A DNA stretch of 6,837 bases from JANXPZ01 sp033853925 (GCA_033853925.1 JAWOLC010000056.1:1-6837), one strand, 5' to 3'. Shown: positions 1 through 6,677, counted from the first letter of the stretch. A program made the numbers and translations. Notes: generated by a model not told the origin, from the sequence alone.

Positions 1-81
1 GCTCGGCCGTGGGGCCGGGCGCCGCGTGGGGATGCGCGGGGGATGCGTCTTCGCTGCGAGGGGCGGGACGGGCCGGCTCCG
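1..81. other. Non-coding stretch downstream of ybeY
   Basis: After the ybeY stop there is no ATG, GTG or TTG on the minus strand up to the window edge, so no further operon gene begins here. The only structure seen is a 9-bp direct repeat, GGGGATGCG, at 28-36 and 39-47. No clear terminator hairpin with a T-run is visible. The operon may continue or terminate beyond the window. Confidence 0.5.
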
Positions 82-522
82 TCACCCGAAGAGCCCGGCG
101 ACGACCCGTTCCTGGAGCGCCCACATGGCGCTCTCCGTCCGATCCTCGCCATCGGGGTGCTCCTCGCCCAGCACGTGCAGGGTGCCGTGCACGGCAAGGC
201 GGGCGAGCTCCTGATCGAGCGGCACGTCGTTCTCGCCGGCCTGCTGGACCGCCTGCTCGTAGCCGAGATAGACATCGCCCACGGGGGTCTCGCCCGGCTG
301 GTAGAGCGCGAAGGCGATCACGTCCGTGGGTCCCTCGCGGGCGAGGAAACGGCGGTTGAGGTCGGCGATGGCGACGTCGTCCAGGAGGGTCAGCGAGATC
401 TCCGCCTCGGCCACGGCGCGCACGGCCGCCGTCGCGACCACCGCGCGCGCGAGCAGCGCCTCGAGCGCGGGATCGAGGCCGCCGCCGACCGCGTCCGCGT
501 TGACCGCCACCGAGACCGTCAT
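82..522 (-). CDS. ybeY: Endoribonuclease YbeY (rRNA maturation factor)
   Basis: A 146-aa protein of normal family length (about 150). YbeY is a cytoplasmic single-strand-specific zinc endoribonuclease that takes part in 16S rRNA 3'-end maturation and ribosome quality control. The metal-binding signature HGTLHVLGEEH lies at residues 112-122, with zinc-ligand histidines H112, H116 and H122, matching the family pattern HGxLHxxGxxH. Upstream are the conserved LNRRF (55-59) and PTDVIAFAL (65-73) segments. The ATG shares one base with the stop of the preceding pgpH-like gene (TGATG). A purine-rich GGGAAGG (plus positions 533-539) lies 10 nt upstream, so translation is probably coupled. Last visible gene of the operon. 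Its presence two genes from a YbeZ-like ATPase fits the known YbeY-YbeZ partnership. The stop is TGA. Family assignment is firm; activity is inferred. Confidence 0.95.
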   Translation of the reverse strand: MTVSVAVNADAVGGGLDPALEALLARAVVATAAVRAVAEAEISLTLLDDVAIADLNRRFLAREGPTDVIAFALYQPGETPVGDVYLGYEQAVQQAGENDVPLDQELARLAVHGTLHVLGEEHPDGEDRTESAMWALQERVVAGLFG

Positions 523-2906
523 CAGCCGCCGGCCTTCCCGGTCGCGGCCGACGCGGGCACCACCGCAGGCGACGACGTCGCCGCCGGCGACGGGGCGCCG
601 CCCGCGGGGGCTACGGGCGCGCCCGGGACTCCCAGCGCCGGGGGAGGTGCGGGGGTCGCCGGGCCGGCGCCGGCTGCCGGTGCTTCCCCGATGGCGGGCA
701 CCGCCATCCCCGGGTAGTCGATGCGGTGGTGGTACATCCCGCTCAGCACCTTGGTCAGCTCCTCCTTCACGCGCGATAGCTCGCCCAGGGTGAGGGGCGA
801 CTCGTCCAGCTGCCCCTGCGCCATCTTCCCTTCGACGATGCGGTCCACGAGGGCACGGACGCGCTCGGGCGTGGGATCCTGGAGCACGCGCGCCGCCGAC
901 TCGACGCCGTCGGCCAGCATGAGGATCGCCGTCTCCTTCGAGCGCGGCCGCGGGCCCGGGTAGCTGAAGTCGGTCGGATTGGGCTCGGCGCCCGGGTTCA
1001 GCTCGCGCGCCTGGTCGAGGAAGAAGCCGATCGGCTGCGTGCCGTGGTGCTCGCGGATGAAGGCCCGGATCGACTCCGGGAGGCGGTACTGCTCGGCCAG
1101 CCGCATTCCTTCCGCCACGTGCCCGCGCACGATGGCCGCCGAGGTGGACGGCTTCAGGCGGTCGTGCGGATTGCGCCCCTGCGGCTGGTTCTCGATGAAG
1201 TACTGCGCCTTGGCCAGCTTGCCCACGTCGTGGTAGTAGGTGCCGACGCGGGCCAGCAGTGGATTGCCGCCCACGGCCCGCGCGGCGGCCTCGGCCAGGT
1301 TGGCCACGCTCACCGAGTGGGCGTACGTGCCGGGCGCTTCCAGCGCCAGCCGGCGCAGGAGCGGCCGGTTCATGTCGCCCAGCTCGAGCAGCGTCTGGTC
1401 GGTGGTGATGCGCGAGAACATCTCCACGAGCGGGAGCAGCCCCATGGCCACCAGCGCGCTGCCCGTGGCGTTGATCAGCCCCCAGAGGGCGGACCAGACG
1501 ATGTCCAGGACCGGGCGCGAACGGAGCAGGCCGAGGGCGACGGCCGTAGCCGCGTAGGCGGCGGCCACCAGCGTGATCAGCAGCCAGGTCTGCGCGCGCT
1601 GGCGCACGACCCGCACGCTCAGGGCGGCGGCGGCGCCGCCGGCCACCATGCTGAACAGCGTGGTGATGCCCAGGAACGGCCCCTGGCTCGCCATCAGCAC
1701 CGCCAGCACCAGCGCGAAGGGCAACGCGAGCTGTCCACCCCACAGGACGGCGGCCAGCAGCACGGGGATCGCGATCGGGATCAGCTCCACCGGCGCGTGC
1801 ACGCGGTCCACGATGGCGGAGACGGCGAGCAGGCCCAGGACCAGCAGCGAGAGCAGCAGCACGTGCCGGAACTCGCGGTAGACCTTCGGCCGGTACATCA
1901 GCACCAGCAGGCCGAAGACGAGCAGCGTCAGGGCGTCGAAGAGGATGGCGCCGGTGGCGCGCAGGCGGCCGGCGCGGCCGCCCTCCAGGCGGCCGAGACG
2001 CGCCAGCTCGTCACGGTACGAGTGCAGCCGCTGCAGCTCCTCGTCGCCCACCTGCTCGTGGGCCCCGATGACCTTCTCCCCGCGGAGCACCTGCCCCGCC
2101 ACCGGCGAGACGGCGGCGCGGGCGCGGTCGCGCGCGGCTTCCGTCGCGTCCCGGTTGTACCGCACGTTGGGCTGCAGGAAGCGGATGAGGAGGAGCCGCT
2201 CCATCTCCGCCGTGCCCGCCGCCGCGCCCGGGGGGAGGCGCCGCACCGCCCGATCGTAGATCCAGGGCGGCGTGTGAATGGCGTTCTGGGAGACCAGGAG
2301 CTCGTGGCCGGCGCGCCGCAGGCGCAGCTGGCTCTCGCCGGCGGCCTGGAGATCGACCGGGGAGGCGACGCCGGCAGGTACGTCCTCCCGGGCCGTGGCC
2401 TCCAGTGCCCGGGCCAGCGCGCGGCGCGTATCGTCATCGGCGAGCAGCCGGAGCACGTCCACGGACGCGGGCAGCCCGGCCGACGCGACGACGCGGGCCA
2501 GGGCGCGCATGCCCGCCGCCGGGCCGCCGCCCTGCGCCAGGGCGGCGTCGGCGGCCGCGAAGAAGGCGCGGCCGCGCGCCAGCAGCGTGTCGGCGGCGCC
2601 GGAATCGTAGTCGAAGATCGGGGGCACGGACGCGGCCGCCTCCGCGCGCTCGCGTCCGAGGTCCTGCCCCGACTTGTAGATGGGGAAGGCGACCTGGGCC
2701 GCGATGTCGTGCTCGGTCACCATCCCCTTCTCGAGGACAGGGATGTCGGGAACGGGCGAGAGCGGGAAGAGCAGGTGGGCCGCGAAGGCGAGGAGGACGA
2801 CGAGGAGGATGCGCGCGCCGTGATGGATCAGGCCCACGGGCCAGAACCGGTCCGGCGGCGCGCTGAGGGCGGCGCGCACATCGGCGAGCCCCCAGCTCCT
2901 AGGCAC
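522..2906 (-). CDS. pgpH: PgpH/YqfF-type membrane HD phosphohydrolase, likely c-di-AMP phosphodiesterase
   Basis: A 794-aa membrane protein of the 7TM-HD family. Members such as Listeria PgpH hydrolyse cyclic di-AMP to pApA. Seen in order: a short cytoplasmic N-terminus, one membrane helix (about 31-50), a large extracytoplasmic 7TMR-HDED region (about 51-316), six or seven further hydrophobic helices (about 318-494), a cytoplasmic HD domain (about 515-725), and an Ala/Pro/Gly-rich tail (about 738-794). Likely metal ligands are H530, H559, D560, H596, H620, H621 and D666. Their spacing is nearly the same as I recall for Listeria PgpH. The GTG start is chosen because AGGAG lies 7 nt upstream and the resulting N-terminus leads straight into the first helix. 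It overlaps the end of the phoH-like gene by 8 nt and its stop overlaps ybeY by 1 nt, as expected in an operon. Substrate specificity is inferred from the family; no c-di-AMP cyclase is in view. Confidence 0.93.
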   Translation of the reverse strand: MPRSWGLADVRAALSAPPDRFWPVGLIHHGARILLVVLLAFAAHLLFPLSPVPDIPVLEKGMVTEHDIAAQVAFPIYKSGQDLGRERAEAAASVPPIFDYDSGAADTLLARGRAFFAAADAALAQGGGPAAGMRALARVVASAGLPASVDVLRLLADDDTRRALARALEATAREDVPAGVASPVDLQAAGESQLRLRRAGHELLVSQNAIHTPPWIYDRAVRRLPPGAAAGTAEMERLLLIRFLQPNVRYNRDATEAARDRARAAVSPVAGQVLRGEKVIGAHEQVGDEELQRLHSYRDELARLGRLEGGRAGRLRATGAILFDALTLLVFGLLVLMYRPKVYREFRHVLLLSLLVLGLLAVSAIVDRVHAPVELIPIAIPVLLAAVLWGGQLALPFALVLAVLMASQGPFLGITTLFSMVAGGAAAALSVRVVRQRAQTWLLITLVAAAYAATAVALGLLRSRPVLDIVWSALWGLINATGSALVAMGLLPLVEMFSRITTDQTLLELGDMNRPLLRRLALEAPGTYAHSVSVANLAEAAARAVGGNPLLARVGTYYHDVGKLAKAQYFIENQPQGRNPHDRLKPSTSAAIVRGHVAEGMRLAEQYRLPESIRAFIREHHGTQPIGFFLDQARELNPGAEPNPTDFSYPGPRPRSKETAILMLADGVESAARVLQDPTPERVRALVDRIVEGKMAQGQLDESPLTLGELSRVKEELTKVLSGMYHHRIDYPGMAVPAIGEAPAAGAGPATPAPPPALGVPGAPVAPAGGAPSPAATSSPAVVPASAATGKAGG

Positions 2907-3963
2907 GTCGCCGCTCCTGCTGCCCGGGCGGACTCACGGCCTCGGGCGCGGGCCCGCCGCTCGCTTCCGACCCGGCGGGCGCCTCGCCCGTGCCGTTGGC
3001 GGCCGCGTAGGCGTGGATGATGTCCTTCACCAGCCGGTGCCGGACGACGTCGCTGCCTTCCAGGTAGATGAAGCCGATCCCCTCGATGCCCTTCAGGATG
3101 CGCTCGATCTCCAGCAGGCCGGAATCCTCGCGGCGCGGCAGGTCGATCTGCGTCTTGTCGCCGGTGATGACGACGCGCGAGTTCAGCCCGAGGCGCGTCA
3201 GGAACATCTTCATCTGCGCCGTGGTGGCGTTCTGCGCCTCGTCCAGGATCACATAGGCGTCCCCCAGCGTGCGGCCGCGCATGTAGGCCAGCGGCGCGAT
3301 CTCGATGGTACGGGACTCCAGCGAGCGACGCACCCAATCCGCCGGCATCATGTCCTCGAGCGCGTCGTACAGCGGCCGCAGGTAGGGGTCCACCTTCTCC
3401 TGCAGGTCGCCGGGGAGGAAGCCCAGGTTCTCGCCGGCCTCCACCGCCGGGCGCGCCAGGATGATGCGCTTGACCCGGTTCTTGCGCAGTGCGTCCACCG
3501 CCGTGGCCACGGCCAGGTACGTCTTCCCCGTGCCGGCCGGCCCGATGGCGACGACGATATCGTTGCGGGCGATCGCCTCCAGGTAGTCCTGCTGCCCCTG
3601 CGACTTGGGCGCGATGATCTTGCGCAGCCCCGCCAGCACGATGCGGGAGTCGTCCGAGCCGGAGACCGGGAGCGGCTCGATGCGGCCGGTGCTCGCGGCC
3701 TCGAGACCGCGGCGGATGTCGTCGGGGCCGAAGCTGTTGCCCATGCGCGCCTGGTCCACCAGTCGCTTGGCGACGGGGGCGGCCCGCTCGACGTCGGCGA
3801 GCTCGCCCGAGAGGACCAGGTGATCGCCACGCAGCACGACGCGGCAGCCGCTCAGCCGCGCCAGCTCCTGGAGGTTTGCATCATTCACGCCGGCCAGGAG
3901 GAGGTAGTCCGCCCCCTCCGCAGGCAGGCGATGCTCGACCACGTTGCTCTGTGGCTCTCCCAT
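2899..3963 (-). CDS. ybeZ: PhoH-like ATPase, YbeZ type
   Basis: A 354-aa cytoplasmic PhoH-family P-loop ATPase. YbeZ-type members are thought to act in RNA metabolism and to partner with the endoribonuclease YbeY. The N-terminal part (about 18-75) looks like the small KH-like RNA-binding domain of this subfamily. The ATPase core (about 118-320) carries Walker A GPAGTGKT (141-148), the motif ILARPAVEAGENLGFLPGD (168-186), Walker B VILDEAQN (238-245) and VITGDKTQIDLP (265-276). The last 30 or so residues are Gly/Ala/Pro-rich and end in a basic ERRRA; they look like a disordered tail. The ATG at 3963 is preceded by AAAGGA with a 4-nt spacer, and that sequence overlaps the aspS stop (TGAAAGGA). 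The gap to aspS is 9 nt. Family assignment is certain; the YbeZ rather than other PhoH role rests on the KH-like region and on ybeY nearby. Confidence 0.95.
   Translation of the reverse strand: MGEPQSNVVEHRLPAEGADYLLLAGVNDANLQELARLSGCRVVLRGDHLVLSGELADVERAAPVAKRLVDQARMGNSFGPDDIRRGLEAASTGRIEPLPVSGSDDSRIVLAGLRKIIAPKSQGQQDYLEAIARNDIVVAIGPAGTGKTYLAVATAVDALRKNRVKRIILARPAVEAGENLGFLPGDLQEKVDPYLRPLYDALEDMMPADWVRRSLESRTIEIAPLAYMRGRTLGDAYVILDEAQNATTAQMKMFLTRLGLNSRVVITGDKTQIDLPRREDSGLLEIERILKGIEGIGFIYLEGSDVVRHRLVKDIIHAYAAANGTGEAPAGSEASGGPAPEAVSPPGQQERRRA
2914..2918 (-). promoter_or_regulatory. Ribosome binding site that fixes the GTG start of pgpH
   Basis: On the minus strand AGGAG is followed by the 7-nt spacer CGGCGAC and then GTG (2906-2904). 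It lies inside the 3' end of the phoH-like gene. This ideal spacing is the reason for choosing the GTG start over a later internal start. Confidence 0.7.
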
Positions 3964-3972
3964 CCGTTCCTT

Positions 3973-5880
3973 TCACTGTCCCTTCTGATCCGCGACCGCG
4001 ATGTGCAGGTCGCGCAGGAGCTGCGGCTCCACCCGGGCGGGCGCGCCCTCGAAGAGCGCGCGGGCCGCCGTCGTCTTGGGGAAGGCGATGACGTCCCGCA
4101 GACTGCCGCCGCCGGCGAGGAGCATGACCAGGCGGTCGAAGCCGAAGGCGAAGCCGCCGTGCGGTGGCGCTCCGTAGCGGAAGGCCTCCAGCAGGAAGCC
4201 GAACTTCTGCTCCGCCTCCGCCTCTGAGAGCCCGATGGCCCGGAAGACGTGGCCCTGGAGCTTCTGGTCGTGGATCCGGATCGAGCCGCTCGCCATCTCC
4301 ATGCCGTTATACACCGCATCGTACGCCCGGGAGCGCAGCCCCTCGTCGTAGAGCGCGCGGGCGGCGGTGCCTTCGGGCGGACCGGCTTCGGTGTAGCGCA
4401 CCAGCGTGGGCACGTCCGCGGGCAGCGGCATGGTGAACGGGTGGTGGGCCGCGACCAGCCGGTCCGACTCCACGTCCCACTCGAAGAGCGGGAACTCCGT
4501 GATCCACGCCCACTGGTGGTTGGCGGGGTCGCGCAGCCCCAGCCGGTCGCCCAGGTGGCGACGCAGCGCGTCCAGCGCCGCCTCGGCACCGCCCAGGCGC
4601 GCCGCGTCGCTCACGCCCAGGCTGCTCTCCGGTACCAGTGGCGCCAGGCGATAGTACCCCACGACCGCCACGAACAGGTCGCCCACCTCCAGCCCCGTGC
4701 GCTCCAGGAAGCGCTCCGTCAGGGCCGCGTCCAGCCCGCGGGCGAAGGTGCCCGCCAGCCCCTCCTCCGTGCGCCGCACCCAGAGCGCCCCGGCGGCCCC
4801 GTTCGCCCTGGCGACGTCGGTGAGCGCATCCAGCTCCTTGCGCGAGAGCTGCGCGCCCCCGCCCGGCGCGCGGAGGCCGCGAATGCGTCGTCCGGTGCCC
4901 CGCGTCTCCTGGAAGATCCGGAAGTCGGCCTGCTGCAGCAGCTCGGTGACGTCCTGGAACTCCAGGCCGAAGCGGAGGTCGGGCTTGTCCGTGCCGAAGC
5001 GCTCGAGCGCAGCGTGGTAGGTCAGGCGCGGAAAGGGCAGTGGCAGCTCGACCCCCAGGATCTCCCGCCAGAGCGCCGCCATCATCCCCTCGCCCACCCG
5101 GAAGACGTCCTCCTCCGCGATGAACGCCATCTCCGCATCGATCTGCGTGAACTCGAGCTGCCGGTCCTGGCGCAGGTCCTCGTCGCGCAGGCAGCGTGCG
5201 ATCTGGAAGTAGCGGTCGTAGCCGGAGATCATCAGCAGCTGCTTGTAGATCTGCGGCGACTGCGGCAGCGCGTAGAACTCGCCGCGATGGAGGCGACTGG
5301 GCACCAGGAAGTCACGCGCGCCCTCGGGCGTGCGGCGCGTCAGCAGCGGCGTCTCGATCTCGTAGAAGCCCTGGCGCGAGAGGTAGCTGCGCACCACCTG
5401 CGCGGCCACGTGCCGCAGGGCGAGGCTGCGCTGGAGCGCGTCGCGCCGCAGGTCCAGGTAGCGGTAGCGCAGCCGCAGCTCCTCCGCGGGCAGCTCGTCG
5501 CTGGGGGAGAGCGCCACGGGGATCGGCGGCGTCAGTGCCTTGGAGAGCACCTCCAGGGCGACGACGTTCACCTCGATCGCGCCGGTGGCGAGCTCCGGGT
5601 TCACGTTCGCTGCCGGCCGCGCGACCACGATCCCCTGCACCTGGATCACGTCCTCCTGCGAGAGCGAGCGCGCCCGCTCGAGCACCGGGGCCGCGGTCCA
5701 GTCGGGACCGAAGGAGAGCTGCACCTTCCCGGCCCGGTCCCGCAGGTCCACGAAAACCAGCCCGCCCAGGTCGCGCCGCCGATGCACCCACCCCACCAGC
5801 CGAACGTCGGAGCCCGCGTCCTCCAGCCCCAGGGTCCCCGCCAGCGTGCTCCGATACGTCGTGGGCAGGCTCTCGCTCAT
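3973..5880 (-). CDS. aspS: Aspartyl-tRNA synthetase, bacterial type
   Basis: A 635-aa class II synthetase that charges tRNA-Asp with aspartate in the cytoplasm. Bacterial-type layout: N-terminal OB-fold anticodon-binding domain (about 10-115, with GWVHRRRDLGGL), catalytic core with motif 1 around GFYEIETPLLT (171-181), motif 2 around FQIARCLRDEDLR (225-237, Arg232), GAD insertion domain (about 295-430), aspartate/ATP-binding segment with E528 and R535, and motif 3 GFAFGFDRL (576-584, Arg583). It is longer than the E. coli (590) and T. thermophilus (about 580) enzymes, partly through an extra segment near 408-430. Leu38 matches the residue typical of tRNA-Asp-specific enzymes, but the partner position near residue 90 is Ala rather than Lys, so discriminating versus tRNA-Asn-mischarging type is open. 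The ATG is preceded by AAAGGA with a 6-nt spacer (5887-5892). First gene of the operon, with a roughly 160-nt structured leader. Confidence 0.97.
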   Translation of the reverse strand: MSESLPTTYRSTLAGTLGLEDAGSDVRLVGWVHRRRDLGGLVFVDLRDRAGKVQLSFGPDWTAAPVLERARSLSQEDVIQVQGIVVARPAANVNPELATGAIEVNVVALEVLSKALTPPIPVALSPSDELPAEELRLRYRYLDLRRDALQRSLALRHVAAQVVRSYLSRQGFYEIETPLLTRRTPEGARDFLVPSRLHRGEFYALPQSPQIYKQLLMISGYDRYFQIARCLRDEDLRQDRQLEFTQIDAEMAFIAEEDVFRVGEGMMAALWREILGVELPLPFPRLTYHAALERFGTDKPDLRFGLEFQDVTELLQQADFRIFQETRGTGRRIRGLRAPGGGAQLSRKELDALTDVARANGAAGALWVRRTEEGLAGTFARGLDAALTERFLERTGLEVGDLFVAVVGYYRLAPLVPESSLGVSDAARLGGAEAALDALRRHLGDRLGLRDPANHQWAWITEFPLFEWDVESDRLVAAHHPFTMPLPADVPTLVRYTEAGPPEGTAARALYDEGLRSRAYDAVYNGMEMASGSIRIHDQKLQGHVFRAIGLSEAEAEQKFGFLLEAFRYGAPPHGGFAFGFDRLVMLLAGGGSLRDVIAFPKTTAARALFEGAPARVEPQLLRDLHIAVADQKGQ

Positions 5881-5902
5881 CTCACGTCCTTTCCCTGGCT
5901 CC

Positions 5903-5915
5903 GCCGGTTACCGGC
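5903..5915. repeat. 13-bp perfect palindrome in the aspS leader
   Basis: GCCGGT T ACCGGC, with 6-bp arms around one base, lies between the larger hairpin and the aspS ribosome binding site. It could be an operator-like site or a small RNA hairpin. GC-rich palindromes of this size can arise by chance. Confidence 0.4.
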
Positions 5916-5923
5916 ACGACAAA

Positions 5924-5957
5924 GGCCCACCGCCGTCGGCTGCGACAGCGGCGGGCC
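5924..5957 (-). promoter_or_regulatory. Imperfect hairpin in the aspS leader, possible attenuator
   Basis: A 34-bp inverted repeat with arms of 15 positions, 13 of them paired, around a 4-nt loop. On the plus strand the paired blocks are GGCCC/GGGCC, CCGC/GCGG and GTCG/CGAC, separated by single A-C and C-A mismatches placed symmetrically. On the minus strand (the aspS message) the hairpin ends in GGGCC followed by TTTGTC, so it resembles an intrinsic terminator with a poor T-run. It lies about 32 nt upstream of the aspS Shine-Dalgarno. The structure is seen in the sequence; an attenuation role is inference. Confidence 0.45.
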
Positions 5958-6045
5958 CCCCGCGTGTGGGGCTGTCTGTCCACTCCAGTCGACTCGTGCA
6001 AACGCTCCAGGGCACCCGGCCGATCTCGCTGCACGCCAACGGCTG

Positions 6046-6074
6046 AATATCGGACGGAGGCTCGCGAGCCACAA
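6046..6074 (-). promoter_or_regulatory. aspS: Possible sigma-70-like promoter for the aspS operon
   Basis: On the minus strand a -35-like TTGTGG (6074-6069) and a -10-like GATATT (6051-6046) are separated by exactly 17 nt. Matches to consensus are 3 of 6 and 4 of 6. Transcription would start near 6039 and give a leader of about 160 nt that contains the hairpin and palindrome. This is the most AT-rich spot upstream of aspS, but the match is weak. Confidence 0.35.
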
Positions 6075-6088
6075 GCGGTTGGACGGCC

Positions 6089-6160
6089 GAGTACGAGGAA
6101 GAGTGCGAGTGCGGCTGGGAGTGCGAGTGCGGGCTGGAGTGCGAGTTTGAGGACGAGTCC
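6089..6160. repeat. Degenerate GAGNNN hexamer repeat tract
   Basis: Twelve consecutive hexamers in perfect 6-nt register; ten begin with GAG and five are exactly GAGTGC. The two that do not start with GAG (GGCTGG at 6113-6118 and GGGCTG at 6131-6136) are placed 18 bp apart, giving a higher-order unit of GAGTGCGAGTGC plus a G-rich hexamer. The plus strand is purine-rich. It lies upstream of both promoters' likely start points. Function unknown; it may be a simple-sequence expansion. Confidence 0.75.
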
Positions 6161-6222
6161 GGGCGCGTGCCTTGGGTCGGGCGCGCGCCGGCGCGGTCCT
6201 CGCGCCCGACCGCCGGCCGCAC

Positions 6223-6228
6223 TATCGT
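6223..6228 (+). promoter_or_regulatory. Possible -10 box of a leaderless transcript
   Basis: TATCGT fits TANNNT and ends 6 nt before the ATG at 6235, which would place the transcription start on or next to the start codon. No Shine-Dalgarno precedes this ATG, which fits a leaderless mRNA. No convincing -35 box was found. Confidence 0.3.
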
Positions 6229-6234
6229 GACGGC

Positions 6235-6633
6235 ATGGTCCAGAAACTCAGCACCCGGGCGCAGGTGCGCATCATGGCCCTGCGCGAGTTCGAGCAGAAG
6301 ACCCAGCGCATCTACGGCCTGGTGGAGCAGTACGCCACCGGCAAGACCGAATCCGAGCAGCTCGTCAACTCCCTGAAGCGGGCCCTGGCCGGCCTCAAGC
6401 GCGAGCTGCTGGGCGCCGGGTTCGAGCAGCTCTCCCAGCTCGCCGGCGCCATGGAGGTCGCCGCCGGCCGGCGCCTCACGCAGCAGGCCAAGAGCCACAT
6501 CCTGCGGGAGGGTGTGGGCTCCATCCGCTTCCAGCTCGACCTCGAGGCCCGCACGACCGTGAGCGACGACCTGAGGGACCAGGAGAGGAAGGCGGAAGAG
6601 GAGCAGGCGAGGCAGCAGCCGCCGCCCGCCTGA
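6235..6633 (+). CDS. Small helical protein of unknown function
   Basis: A 132-aa protein that I do not recognise. It appears almost wholly alpha-helical and soluble, without signal peptide or membrane segment. Roughly: a first long helix (about 8-35), a second helix rich in Lys/Leu (about 40-60), a third (about 62-90), and a charged C-terminal helix (about 110-127) rich in Glu, Asp, Arg and Lys that ends in Gln/Pro-rich QQPPPA. There is no cysteine or histidine cluster that would suggest metal binding; the only histidine is H88. The ATG at 6235 is preferred because a -10-like TATCGT sits just upstream. An in-frame GTG at 6172 (153 aa) and an internal ATG at 6274 (119 aa, with AGGTG 6 nt upstream) are alternatives. 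It is a single-gene unit divergent from the aspS operon and is followed by a large hairpin. Codon use fits a real high-GC gene, with mostly G or C at third positions. Confidence 0.8.
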   Translation: MVQKLSTRAQVRIMALREFEQKTQRIYGLVEQYATGKTESEQLVNSLKRALAGLKRELLGAGFEQLSQLAGAMEVAAGRRLTQQAKSHILREGVGSIRFQLDLEARTTVSDDLRDQERKAEEEQARQQPPPA

Positions 6634-6659
6634 GCGATCGGTGGATCCGGTAGGAGCCT

Positions 6660-6677
6660 GGCCGCGGCGATGCGGCC
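6660..6677. repeat. Short perfect hairpin GGCCGC/GCGGCC
   Basis: Six-bp arms around the loop GGCGAT, 27 nt after the stop of the small gene. No T-run follows, so it is not a good terminator by itself. It may only reflect the high GC content. Confidence 0.3.

Larger units (their letters stand above)
5881..6234. other. Divergent intergenic region between aspS and the plus-strand small gene
   Basis: This 354-bp region separates the two divergent transcription units. Reading from aspS outward it holds the aspS Shine-Dalgarno (5887-5892), a 13-bp palindrome (5903-5915), a large imperfect hairpin (5924-5957), a weak promoter for aspS (6046-6074), a hexamer repeat tract (6089-6160) and a possible -10 box for the small gene (6223-6228). 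Open frames across it give low-complexity translations and overlap the structural elements, so I call none of them a gene. Confidence 0.7.

Noticed and set aside
28..47. Direct repeat GGGGATGCG twice with an 11-bp period
   Set aside because: Only two copies of 9 bp in GC-rich DNA; no associated element.
1044..3020. Long plus-strand open frames opposite pgpH and aspS (over 600 aa)
   Set aside because: They are antisense to genes with clear catalytic motifs; their His/Gln/Arg-rich, low-complexity products are typical of high-GC shadow frames.
5996..6034. GTGCA/TGCAC arms that could close a 39-nt stem in the aspS leader
   Set aside because: Only the outer five bases pair; the interior does not continue the stem, so chance is likely.
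5881..6045. T-box riboswitch in the aspS leader
   Set aside because: I found no T-box core (TGGNACCGCG-like) or AGTA-type motif, and the leader of about 160 nt is short for a full T-box with terminator.
6089..6160. CRISPR array
   Set aside because: The repeat unit is 6 bp (18 bp at most), with no spacers of uniform length and no cas genes in the window.
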